DNA of 55,504 nt from Saprospiraceae bacterium (GTDB lineage Bacteria > Bacteroidota > Bacteroidia > Chitinophagales > Saprospiraceae): positions 1 through 55,504 of the forward strand of contig JAHDDE010000023.1 of assembly GCA_020629515.1 (NCBI GenBank), read 5' to 3'. A program made the translations under genes and the position numbers. Shown here one piece after another: positions 9,833 through 18,091 of this stretch (positions are counted from its first letter, which is position 1; the number at the start of each line of letters is the position of its first letter). The notes beneath the pieces were generated by a model. That model saw nothing but the letters and a program-made list of their open reading frames with translations, was not told where the DNA came from and made no database searches.

Positions 9833-11935
9833 GTGCAGAATATAAGTTTTCATTATCCAACTTGGTTTTTATTCTTAATTATTGTCATAGCAATAATCTA
9901 TAGTATATCACTGTATTATAAAACCAAAACAATCGGATCTAAGACAAAATGGGTCCATTCTCTATTAAGCTTTTTAAGATTTTCTTCAATCCTTACTATT
10001 CTGACTCTTTTATTAGGCCCTATTTTTCAAACTATTGAAGAAGAGTCCAAAAGACCTATTATAGCGATTGCCATAGATAATAGTCAATCCATTAAAAATT
10101 GGATAAATAAATCAGCCTTTAATAATCTATCTAACGAATTGAAAGAGATGTCCGAAGGATTGGAGTCCAAGTTTAAAGTAGATCAATATTACTTTGGCGA
10201 TAAGATTCTTCTCTCAAAAGATAGTGCGTCGTATGATGCCCCAACAACTAATATCGATCAAGCCATAAATTATCTAAGCGATATATATGAAGGAGAAAAT
10301 CTTGCTGGTGTAATTATAGCCACCGATGGTATATATAATGATGGGCGCAACCCTATATACGCCAACTTTAGACATGTTTGTCCTCTATATAGTATCGCTC
10401 TAGGAGATACCACACAACTAAAAGATATTGTAGTTAAGAATGTGCTATACAATGAAATAGGCTATCTAAATGACCGAGTCCAAATCCAAATTGATATTCA
10501 AGCTAATCAATCCCAAAATAATCGCTCTACACTTATCCTTGAGAAAAAACAAGGTGATAACTTCACTGAAGTTCATAAACAAGCTATCACTATAAGAAAA
10601 GAGAGCTATTTCTCAACTGTACCCTTAACAATTGACCTCAACAATGTCGGTGTAAATGAATATAGAGTAAGAGTGACAGGACTGAATAATGAAAGCAACT
10701 ATCAAAATAACAGTAAAACTTTCTACATAGATGTACTGGATGCCAGGCAAAACATTTTGATTATTGCTAATGCGCCTCATCCTGATATAGCCGCATTGAA
10801 ACAAGTATTATCAAAGAATAAAAATTACGAATTAGATATAACATACGACGCCCCAGCTCAAGATGTATTAAGTAGAACCGACTTAATAATCTTTCATAAT
10901 CTCCCGTCTAAAAGGTTGGATTTAAAAACGACAATAGATAGAATTAATGCTAGAAAATTACCTCGAATTTATTTTACAGGATCTCAAACCGATCTTAATG
11001 GGATAAGCACCTTAGACCAAAATATTTCTATTAAAGGTTCATCTGGAAGTATGAATGATGCTGAAGGGAGTTTCAATGAAGAATTTACGAATTATACTGT
11101 GAGCGAAGAACTCAAATCGGCATTAGTTAAATATCCTCCTATTTCCAGTCCTTTTGGAGAATATTCATTTGAAAGGCCAGTTACCACCCTACTCTATCAA
11201 AATATAGGATCAATCAAGACTGATTTTCCTCTCTTATCTTTTATAGATCATGACAATATTAAAACCGCATATTTTTTTGGTGAAGGTATATGGAAATGGA
11301 AATTTGCCAATCACTTAGAAAATTCCAATTTTGATTTAATCAGCGAGTTATTAGATAAGGCTATAACCTATACCTCGACTAAAGAAGATAAAAGAAAATT
11401 CAGAGCGAATACATCAAGTAAAGTGTATACAGAAAATGATAATATACTTTTCTCGGCCGAACTGTATAATAATACTTATGAACTAATCAATGATCCTGAA
11501 GTATCTCTTACAATAAGTAATAGTGCGGGGCAAGATTTTTTATACACATTCTCTCCAGATGGAAACTCTTATATCTTGGATGCTGGCCGACTTGAGGCCG
11601 ATTCTTATTCTTACGAAGCTAATACCTCTTTTAACGGCGAGAATTTAGAATCCTCTGGTAGATTTACTATTGGCAAATTAGAATTTGAATTGGCTAATCT
11701 GGAAGCAAACCATAACATCCTTCAATCTATATCAAAAAAGTATAACGGCTCTGTATTTTATCCTAATGAAATAGAAGATCTCAAAGAAACAATTCTGAAT
11801 GATGATTCTTTAAAACCGATGATCTTTCAAAATCGAATTAATAAATCGGTTTTAGACTTTAAATGGATTTTTATTTGGCTTGCTTTCTTATTGTCAGCCG
11901 AGTGGTTTATCCGACGTTATTACGGAACTGTTTAA
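9833..11935 (+). CDS. Membrane protein with von Willebrand A-like domain
   Basis: A 700-residue protein starting at GTG. Two N-terminal helices (about residues 7-26 and 37-60) precede a VWA-like domain from about 80. The metal-site element is IAIDNSQS (D-x-S-x-S) and a second element is IIATDGIYNDG. A long extracytoplasmic region rich in Ig-like beta strands follows, then a C-terminal helix (about 676-693) and a short RRYYGTV tail. This architecture is like the BatA/BatB-neighbour and large VWA proteins of Bacteroidota. Such proteins usually present a ligand-binding module in the periplasm; the ligand is unknown. It stands alone, and its 3' side is the tandem-repeat region. Confidence 0.75.
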   Translation: MQNISFHYPTWFLFLIIVIAIIYSISLYYKTKTIGSKTKWVHSLLSFLRFSSILTILTLLLGPIFQTIEEESKRPIIAIAIDNSQSIKNWINKSAFNNLSNELKEMSEGLESKFKVDQYYFGDKILLSKDSASYDAPTTNIDQAINYLSDIYEGENLAGVIIATDGIYNDGRNPIYANFRHVCPLYSIALGDTTQLKDIVVKNVLYNEIGYLNDRVQIQIDIQANQSQNNRSTLILEKKQGDNFTEVHKQAITIRKESYFSTVPLTIDLNNVGVNEYRVRVTGLNNESNYQNNSKTFYIDVLDARQNILIIANAPHPDIAALKQVLSKNKNYELDITYDAPAQDVLSRTDLIIFHNLPSKRLDLKTTIDRINARKLPRIYFTGSQTDLNGISTLDQNISIKGSSGSMNDAEGSFNEEFTNYTVSEELKSALVKYPPISSPFGEYSFERPVTTLLYQNIGSIKTDFPLLSFIDHDNIKTAYFFGEGIWKWKFANHLENSNFDLISELLDKAITYTSTKEDKRKFRANTSSKVYTENDNILFSAELYNNTYELINDPEVSLTISNSAGQDFLYTFSPDGNSYILDAGRLEADSYSYEANTSFNGENLESSGRFTIGKLEFELANLEANHNILQSISKKYNGSVFYPNEIEDLKETILNDDSLKPMIFQNRINKSVLDFKWIFIWLAFLLSAEWFIRRYYGTV

Positions 11936-11961
11936 TCAATTACACGATTTTTTGCACAAAT

Positions 11962-11997
11962 AAAAAAGCTGGCCTCGATATCAAAAGACCAGCTTTT
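11962..11997 (-). terminator. Intrinsic terminator ending repeat copy 1 (leftward)
   Basis: Reading leftward, AAAAGCTGGTCT and AGGCCAGCTTTT pair over the stem with one G-U wobble, and the stem is followed by a run of T residues. The wobble is allowed only in the leftward RNA; the rightward strand would have a C-A mismatch there, which favours leftward use. Confidence 0.6.
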
Positions 11998-12337
11998 AGC
12001 AAATTAAATCCCGTGAACATAATTCTTTCCCCTCTTCATTTTACTCGTAGTGAGGGGAACTCAAAATAATAACCGATATATAACTCAATACTCAATATTC
12101 TAATCTTAAATACATTCCACGCCACTTCCTCGCCACATATGTTTGTTAATAGAAAGCTATGCGTTTTGTCACTTCTTATAAATAACCTATTCACAACTCT
12201 CTATTAACAAATCATAATCCCATGAACATATCCGAATTAATGCTCGCCAAGCTCTTTAGTCGGCTTTATGATTAATTCATAATACAAGTATCGCACTTCA
12301 ATTCTTGCATAACAAAGACAAAAATTAATAATTGTTC
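11962..12337 (-). repeat. Tandem ~376-bp unit, copy 1; candidate structured RNA
   Basis: The first of two direct copies filling most of the 985-bp gene-free stretch 11936-12920. The part 12054-12337 is base-for-base identical to 12540-12823. The left 92 bp (11962-12053) differs by substitutions and small indels but keeps two hairpins: one at 11962-11997 (leftward terminator) and one pairing TTCCCCTC (12027-12034) with GAGGGGAA (12052-12059). An 8-bp inverted repeat (GAATTAAT/ATTAATTC on the leftward strand, about 12234-12278) also lies within the identical core. Read leftward, the unit looks like a self-terminated short transcript. No convincing coding frame is shared by both copies. It could also be a MITE-like element, but I see no terminal inverted repeats. 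Confidence 0.75.
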
Positions 12338-12445
12338 CATTTATTATCACATAACAATATTTATTAAGTGATGATTATCAATATTTTACATCCTCTTAAT
12401 GCAAAATATTGTTCTAAATAAAAATAATTTAATTGAAAAAGAAAG

Positions 12446-12482
12446 AAAAAAGCTGGTCTTTTTGAAGAATAAGACCAGCTTT
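12446..12482 (-). terminator. Intrinsic terminator ending repeat copy 2 (leftward)
   Basis: A perfect 12-bp stem AAAGCTGGTCTT / AAGACCAGCTTT with an 11-nt loop. Read leftward it is followed by TTTTTTC; the rightward side has no T run. Confidence 0.7.
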
Positions 12483-12823
12483 AGCAAATTATAATCCCAT
12501 GAACATAATTCTTTCCCCTTGATCATTTACTCGTTGTAAGGGGAACTCAAAATAATAACCGATATATAACTCAATACTCAATATTCTAATCTTAAATACA
12601 TTCCACGCCACTTCCTCGCCACATATGTTTGTTAATAGAAAGCTATGCGTTTTGTCACTTCTTATAAATAACCTATTCACAACTCTCTATTAACAAATCA
12701 TAATCCCATGAACATATCCGAATTAATGCTCGCCAAGCTCTTTAGTCGGCTTTATGATTAATTCATAATACAAGTATCGCACTTCAATTCTTGCATAACA
12801 AAGACAAAAATTAATAATTGTTC
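12446..12823 (-). repeat. Tandem ~378-bp unit, copy 2; candidate structured RNA
   Basis: The second direct copy, offset 486 bp in the core. Positions 12540-12823 are identical to copy 1. The variable end keeps the same two hairpins: the terminator at 12446-12482 and a stem TTCCCCTT (12513-12520) with AAGGGGAA (12538-12545). The innermost pair of that stem is C-G in copy 1 and T-A here. Each copy also holds an internal near-repeat of 26 bp (12481-12506 and 12690-12715, two differences). A 63-codon leftward frame (12489-12680) is open here but is interrupted in copy 1, so coding is doubtful. The 97 bp to the peroxidase gene show nothing further. Confidence 0.75.
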
Positions 12824-12920
12824 ATATAATAATTAACTATTGATAAATATAATAAACTGATAATCAATCTATTATACTATTTTAACAACATATATTATTC
12901 TATGAATTGACTAAAAAGTA

Positions 12921-14018
12921 TTAGAATGGATTTGAAAATTCAGGATTATTTAAAAAGTCATCGTCCTGAAGTGTTGCAATAAAAGCAATTAGGGCTTGTC
13001 TATCCGATTCGGATAAAATAAGCGGCCTCATGACAGCACCAATATTGTCAGCTATGTGACCGCCTGTTTCATAATGATCAATTACCTCGTCTAATGTATT
13101 AAACCGACCATCATGCATATATGGAGCAGAATTAATAATATTGCGCAGAGTAGGCACCTTAAAAGCGCCATTATCAAATAAAACTCCTGTAACCTTACCT
13201 CTCCCTTGATCCTTAAACGAAAGCAAATCATCCACACTGTCTAATCCGTTATTTAAATATTCATTAGTAGTGAACAATGGTGCATTATGACAATGACCGC
13301 ACTCGGCATGTTTTGACTGATCAGGATCTATATCAAAGAATATATCATGACCTCGTAATTCTTGATCACTAAATACATCAAGTCCAGCTATCACCCGGTC
13401 ATATTTAGAATTGCCACTACTTATCAATGATCTCTCAAATTGAGCGATTGCTTTGACAGTTAGCTCTTTTGATATTTCCATCTTTGTTTCTATACCAAAA
13501 GCCTTTCTAAACAGTGTTGGATAATTTTCGTCATCTCTCAATTTGACCTCAACATTTGGCCAAGATTCGTGAAGCTCGATTGGATCTTCCACTGGAAGCA
13601 GTGCTTGTTCTTCTAAGGTGCTCACTCGACCATCCCAGAATAATCCAGTATTTGCAAATCCAACGTTGAGTAAAGTCATGGAGGATCGACTACTTAATTC
13701 GCCTGTTACGCCAGTACTAAATTTTTGATTGTCTGTAAAATTACCATTTGGCAGATGACAAGAAGAACATGACATAGAGCCATCAGAAGAAAGTATAGTA
13801 TCATAAAACAATCTTCGGCCTAAAGCCACTCCATCAACTGTCATAGGATTGTCCTCAGGAATTTGCATGGCAGGAAACTGAACAGGCAATATCAACTCAT
13901 AGCTTTCAGGATTATACGGCACTTGGGTTAAATCCTCATCATTATCGCCAGGTTCCTTATCAGTACAAGATCCTAATAATAGTAATATCCATACTAATAC
14001 AAATATCGAACGCTTCAT
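12921..14018 (-). CDS. Di-haem cytochrome c peroxidase / MauG-family lipoprotein
   Basis: A 365-residue lipoprotein (lipobox LLGSC, lipidated Cys18). The first haem site CSSCH is at residues 84-88 and the second, CGHCH, near 240. Flanking signatures are LGRRLFYDTILSSDGSMSC, GLFWDGR and the C-terminal YMHDGRF. In the family the two c-type haems reduce peroxide or drive MauG-like oxidations in the periplasm, with electrons from small cytochromes. It is the last gene of a long leftward run, 32 bp after the exonuclease gene. Its substrate is not certain; many Bacteroidota paralogues are annotated only as cytochrome-c peroxidase. Confidence 0.9.
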   Translation of the reverse strand: MKRSIFVLVWILLLLGSCTDKEPGDNDEDLTQVPYNPESYELILPVQFPAMQIPEDNPMTVDGVALGRRLFYDTILSSDGSMSCSSCHLPNGNFTDNQKFSTGVTGELSSRSSMTLLNVGFANTGLFWDGRVSTLEEQALLPVEDPIELHESWPNVEVKLRDDENYPTLFRKAFGIETKMEISKELTVKAIAQFERSLISSGNSKYDRVIAGLDVFSDQELRGHDIFFDIDPDQSKHAECGHCHNAPLFTTNEYLNNGLDSVDDLLSFKDQGRGKVTGVLFDNGAFKVPTLRNIINSAPYMHDGRFNTLDEVIDHYETGGHIADNIGAVMRPLILSESDRQALIAFIATLQDDDFLNNPEFSNPF

Positions 14019-14050
14019 TACATTTTATAACTATCTAAAAGCCTAAAATG

Positions 14051-14908
14051 TTATAACTGATTTTGTGATTCAGCGATCACTTCGTCCATTATACCCTTTA
14101 CTATCTTTTTGACTTGAGATGAAAAGTCTTTTTGCATAATCCAATGGTAATAGTTGCGATCTTTTTTGATTACGTCTTTTACCCTTTGGTTCATGTATTT
14201 TCCAAAATTGAATATTATCTCATCCTCAGCATTTCTCTTTAGTCGATTGGTAAAATCCACAATCCGATTATCCCGAGTAAATTCATATATAGCATCCATA
14301 TCATTCTTGATAGGAGCCTTAGTTATAAAGCCATCACCATCTTCGTAGTCCACATCTTGATACATTTTTATCTGTCCTTTTAACACCTCTACTGTGGCCC
14401 TTACATCAGCTAATGCGTCATGAGCATCTTCCAATGTTTCATTACAATAATGCTTCATGGCCGCCCTTAAGGTCCTAGGCTCCATCTTATAAAATATCTT
14501 TTGGACATCTATCGATATTCTATTTTCAATATCTAAATCTATTCCACATCTATCGAACTCTTCTACTAGCATAGGAACATCAAATCTATCTGAGTTATAG
14601 CCAGCCAAGTTCGCATCTCCTATAAAATCATGTATCTCCTTAGCTTTTTCCCTAAATGTAGGCTGATTCTTAACCTTCTCGGCAGTTATACCATGTACTG
14701 CCAACGCTTCGGACGAAATAGGCACTCCAGGATTAATTAATAGCTCTAACTCACGAGGTTCAGAGCCATCAGCAAAATGTTTGATTAAAGCAATCTGAAC
14801 AATTCTGTCTTTCATAACATTCAAGCCCGTAGACTCAATATCAAAGAATACAATATCTCGCTTTAAATTAAAGCGCAAATCATTTTGCGATGTACTGAAT
14901 AAATCCAT
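14051..14908 (-). CDS. DEDDh 3'-5' exonuclease (DNA polymerase III epsilon-like) with DUF3820-like tail
   Basis: A 285-residue protein. Residues 15-185 are an RNase-T/DnaQ-type exonuclease: ExoI FFDIESTGL, ExoII-region NSDRFDVPML and ExoIII HDALADV, giving the DEDDh catalytic set. The C-terminal part (about 220-275) with FNFGKYMNQRVKDV and NYYHWIMQKDF fits the small DUF3820-type module often attached to such exonucleases. It overlaps the apbE gene by 29 bp. The role is probably DNA proofreading or repair, not the dedicated polymerase epsilon subunit; this is inference from the architecture. Confidence 0.88.
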   Translation of the reverse strand: MDLFSTSQNDLRFNLKRDIVFFDIESTGLNVMKDRIVQIALIKHFADGSEPRELELLINPGVPISSEALAVHGITAEKVKNQPTFREKAKEIHDFIGDANLAGYNSDRFDVPMLVEEFDRCGIDLDIENRISIDVQKIFYKMEPRTLRAAMKHYCNETLEDAHDALADVRATVEVLKGQIKMYQDVDYEDGDGFITKAPIKNDMDAIYEFTRDNRIVDFTNRLKRNAEDEIIFNFGKYMNQRVKDVIKKDRNYYHWIMQKDFSSQVKKIVKGIMDEVIAESQNQL

Positions 14909-15947
14909 TGCTATAATTTTTTATGATTGATCCATCTTTCGATCCAATGAAGAAGCATGCTTCTACATCCTCTACTTTATTTATTAACTCTTGCGCTTTA
15001 TCATAGCCCATAACCATACAAGCCGTAGCATAAGCATCGGCAATATTACAATTACTTGCTACAATGCTAACGGCCAGTAAGTTATTTATTTCTGGATATC
15101 CCGACTTAGGATTGATAGTGTGTCCATATTTGACTCCATTGACCTCATGATAGTTTCTATAATTTCCTGAACTTGCCAATGCGACATTACTTAAAGAAAG
15201 ATACTCTATAAAATCTTGATAATCTGAGTTTTCGTGGGGTGTGTTAATACCTATAATCCAGGGTGTTCCTTTTTCATTCACTCCAGCAGTGCTAACTTCT
15301 CCACCAATTTCAACCATATAATTAAGACACTCTTGTTGAAGTAAGTATTGAGCCACGTAATCAACTGCATAACCCTTAGCTATAGCACTAAAATCCAATT
15401 CTCCATTAAATGCTCCAAGCTTAAATTGATTCCCCTTTTTTCTATAATCAAGTTTTTCCAATCCTACATCACTCATAAGTGAATCGATTCTTATCGAATC
15501 AACTGCAGTTACTGGTCTCTTGGGTGAATATCCAAAACCCCAGTAGTTGACCAATGGCATAATAGTAGGATCAAAATATCCATCAGTCTCCTCAAAAATT
15601 TCATATGATGTCAATAGATTATTGATAAAGTGCCCCCCGTTTGGTGGCAACTCAAATTCAGACTTTATGACATTGAATTGAGAAATAATTGATTCTGGGA
15701 TATATGTACTCACCTCATCGTTAATCGCTACTAATATGCTATCTATTTCATCCTTAATCGCAGCTGGACTTACTTCTTGATCATGAGAAAAAGTTATGGC
15801 ATAATAAGTACCCATTGTTTCTCCTGATATCTTGCTATATTGATTTTGTTGCTTACAGGAGCTAATTCCAAATAGCAGTACTATCAGTGAGAATAAAAAT
15901 ACAATCGCCTTAGAGAATACCTTTCTCAATGGCCTCTTCTTGAGCAT
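14880..15947 (-). CDS. apbE: FAD:protein FMN transferase (ApbE), lipoprotein
   Basis: A lipoprotein of 355 residues from the ATG at 15945-15947, chosen over an upstream start eight codons earlier because it gives a short basic signal (MLKKRPLRKV) before the lipobox (ISSCKQQ). ApbE motifs are present: GETMGTYY, DFSAIAKGYAVD, VEIGGEVSTAG, HTINPKSGYP and DAYATACMVMG. The enzyme attaches FMN through a phosphoester to Thr/Ser in flavoproteins such as the Na+-NQR and Rnf subunits, using FAD and Mg2+ on the outer face of the membrane. No substrate is encoded nearby. The start overlaps the TerC gene by 38 bp and the end overlaps the exonuclease gene by 29 bp. Confidence 0.93.
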   Translation of the reverse strand: MLKKRPLRKVFSKAIVFLFSLIVLLFGISSCKQQNQYSKISGETMGTYYAITFSHDQEVSPAAIKDEIDSILVAINDEVSTYIPESIISQFNVIKSEFELPPNGGHFINNLLTSYEIFEETDGYFDPTIMPLVNYWGFGYSPKRPVTAVDSIRIDSLMSDVGLEKLDYRKKGNQFKLGAFNGELDFSAIAKGYAVDYVAQYLLQQECLNYMVEIGGEVSTAGVNEKGTPWIIGINTPHENSDYQDFIEYLSLSNVALASSGNYRNYHEVNGVKYGHTINPKSGYPEINNLLAVSIVASNCNIADAYATACMVMGYDKAQELINKVEDVEACFFIGSKDGSIIKNYSNGFIQYIAK

Positions 15948-16752
15948 TATGTAATTGTACAGGCTTATCACTCTTTCGCAACTTCATATTCAAAAACTCT
16001 ACAGCAAGGGAAAAGGCTATTGCGAAATAAAGATATCCTTTTGGTACAGCACCGATTTCTGACTCAAACACGGTAAGATGCGCCAAATGTCCACCTTCTA
16101 TTATCAACATGAACCCGATTAAAATTAAAAATGCGAGTCCTAACATTTGTATAGTCGGATGCTTATTGACAAAATTACCCACAGGATTGGCGAATAACAT
16201 CATAATTAGTACCGAAGCCACAACTGCTATAATCATAATTATCAAGGCTCCTTCTAATCCGTTAGTCATCCCAACAGCTGTGAGAATACTATCAAATGAA
16301 AATACGATATTGATCAATGTAATTTGCACTATAGCATTAGTCATGGTCGACTGGCCTTTACCGTCCTTGCCATGATCCACATCATCCTCTAACTTATGAT
16401 GTATCTCTGTTACACTTTTATACAGCAGAAAAACTCCACCTGCCACCAGAATTAAACTCTGCCCTGAAAATCCTGCTTGCAACCAACCCCAATCAATTTT
16501 AAACCATGGCTCTTGCATTGATATCAGCCATGATATCCCGAATAACAAAGCAATTCTTAAAAACATCGCCAGAAATAATCCAATATTAGTGGCCTTCTTT
16601 CTTAGCTCCTGTGGTAGTTTATTAGCAGCGATGGATATAAAGATAATATTATCTACTCCGAGCACTATTTCTAAAAATGTCAATGTCAACAGACTTAACC
16701 AAACTCCAGAGCTCGCCCAATTGGGCATATCCATTAAAAAAGTCGTTATCAT
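15910..16752 (-). CDS. TerC-family integral membrane protein
   Basis: A 280-residue protein with about seven membrane helices and the TerC signatures LEIVLGVDNIIFI (about residues 27-39) and VFSFDSILTAVGMT (about 150-163), each with the conserved acidic residue within a helix. The charged loop HHKLEDDVDHGKDG is typical. TerC proteins have been linked to tellurite resistance and, in other bacteria, to manganese efflux or metallation of exported enzymes. The apbE gene starts inside its end. The precise ion here is not shown by the sequence. Confidence 0.9.
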   Translation of the reverse strand: MITTFLMDMPNWASSGVWLSLLTLTFLEIVLGVDNIIFISIAANKLPQELRKKATNIGLFLAMFLRIALLFGISWLISMQEPWFKIDWGWLQAGFSGQSLILVAGGVFLLYKSVTEIHHKLEDDVDHGKDGKGQSTMTNAIVQITLINIVFSFDSILTAVGMTNGLEGALIIMIIAVVASVLIMMLFANPVGNFVNKHPTIQMLGLAFLILIGFMLIIEGGHLAHLTVFESEIGAVPKGYLYFAIAFSLAVEFLNMKLRKSDKPVQLHNAQEEAIEKGIL

Positions 16753-16771
16753 AATTCCAATACTATATTAT

Positions 16772-17314
16772 CTAATCTTCGTTATTATCTCTATGCATCC
16801 CAAATCCTATGCGATTTACTTCTGCATTTTGAGGTTGATCATCATCATAATTCTCCCATTCGATGAGCTCTTTGAAAAATTCATCGAAGTTGGTAAGTAT
16901 AAGGGCTTCATCAAATTCTACAGGTGCATAAATACCTATCATTTTAGGAGGTTTTGGCTGCATTAACCCTTCTATAAGAGGATAAGTCATCCAAGCCTGT
17001 ACTTTGCCATTAAAAAGTTGACTAAAGGATAATGTCCCCTTATCTTTTATGATATTTCTTTTAGTCGTTTCATCTACATTTTCTGATATCCCACTAACCG
17101 CCTTACCTAAAGAAATGGTTATAGACTCTAAGTTCTCAAATGCCTCTTCTACGTTTACTGTAGCGTTTATTTCTGTATGTTTTAAAATTTCTTCACTTGT
17201 CTTGATGATCATATCTTTCAAGTGATCATTCCATGCGTCCCTAAAATCCATTACTTGCTGAAGAATCTTAGTATACTTGTTGGCGCGTTCTTTAATGGCT
17301 GTATATTTCTCCAT
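16772..17314 (-). CDS. Unknown cytosolic protein
   Basis: A 180-residue acidic protein without signal peptide or membrane segment. The N-terminal half is predicted helical (about residues 1-95); the C-terminal half contains MIGIYAPVEFDEALILTNF and an acidic tail. It lies 3 bp from coaX and 19 bp from terC in the same leftward run, so it is surely co-transcribed with them. I do not recognise the family, and proximity to coaX does not by itself imply a role in coenzyme A synthesis. Confidence 0.65.
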   Translation of the reverse strand: MEKYTAIKERANKYTKILQQVMDFRDAWNDHLKDMIIKTSEEILKHTEINATVNVEEAFENLESITISLGKAVSGISENVDETTKRNIIKDKGTLSFSQLFNGKVQAWMTYPLIEGLMQPKPPKMIGIYAPVEFDEALILTNFDEFFKELIEWENYDDDQPQNAEVNRIGFGMHRDNNED

Positions 17315-17317
17315 TGA

Positions 17318-18091
17318 TTATATTTCTTTGCTTTTTTCTAACATCAATCTCAATCCATTCATTGTGAGGTCACGATCTATCTCATGAAAAAGTCCTTCTA
17401 ATGGGCTCATCACAAAGGATAAGCCCCCAGTAGCAACAGCAGTATAATGAGTACCTACTTCGGCCCTAATTTTAGCTATTACCTCCTTAGCCATCCCCAC
17501 GTAACCCCATAGTATACCAGCTTGAATAGCGTGAGTAGTATTCTGGCCTAAAGCCGAATCCGGTAATTCCAAAGGAATTTCAGGCAATTGAGCAGTATTG
17601 CTTGACAAGGCTTTCATAGCTGTTTTTATACCTGGAGCAATAGCAACACCCTGCACATAACCTTCCTCACTAACCGTGGTAAAAGTAAGTGCGGTTCCAA
17701 AATCTACAACTATACAATCTCTCTTATAGGTATGATATGCAGAAAAAGCATTTGCTACCAAATCTGTTCCTATCTCGTAAGGCCGTGGTACTTTAAAAGA
17801 TAATCTATCGTATAAATCAGGCCCAACTAACGTGACTGGGGCTTTGAAAATATCAGCCAATAAATTTTTAAATAAATCTCTTAGACTTGGCACCACAGTA
17901 CTTAATATTATGTCATCTACTTGACTGGCATCAAAACTCGCTTCCAATAATCTTGATCTCAATTCTACATCGTAGAAATAATTGGATTCTCTATCCTTAA
18001 TAGTAGGTATTCTCCAGTTATCTACCCATTTGTCCTCTTCACTAAAGGCAAGAACAACATTAGAATTTCCTATATCTACGGCAAGTATCAT
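17318..18091 (-). CDS. coaX: Type III pantothenate kinase
   Basis: A 257-residue kinase of the ASKHA fold that performs the first step of coenzyme A synthesis (pantothenate to 4'-phosphopantothenate). Signatures are MILAVDIGNSN at the N-terminus, GTDLVANAFSAYH, VVDFGTALTFTTV and the late ATGGLS. Type III enzymes are not inhibited by CoA and need a monovalent cation. The ATG overlaps the stop of the upstream ATP-grasp gene by 4 bp, indicating coupled translation. Confidence 0.95.
   Translation of the reverse strand: MILAVDIGNSNVVLAFSEEDKWVDNWRIPTIKDRESNYFYDVELRSRLLEASFDASQVDDIILSTVVPSLRDLFKNLLADIFKAPVTLVGPDLYDRLSFKVPRPYEIGTDLVANAFSAYHTYKRDCIVVDFGTALTFTTVSEEGYVQGVAIAPGIKTAMKALSSNTAQLPEIPLELPDSALGQNTTHAIQAGILWGYVGMAKEVIAKIRAEVGTHYTAVATGGLSFVMSPLEGLFHEIDRDLTMNGLRLMLEKSKEI

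Noticed and set aside
12489-12680. A 63-codon leftward frame within repeat copy 2
   Set aside because: The start and most codons lie in the identical core, but in copy 1 the same frame is cut by a stop after a shift. Changes in the variable part keep hairpins rather than codons, so a structured RNA is more likely than a protein.
11936-12920. CRISPR array or insertion sequence in the repeat region
   Set aside because: Only two long copies with a single spacer-like gap; no short regular repeats, no cas genes, no terminal inverted repeats and no transposase.
16589-16966. A 125-codon rightward frame across terC and the next gene
   Set aside because: It runs over the ends of two genes on the other strand and has hydrophobic low-complexity composition of an antisense frame.
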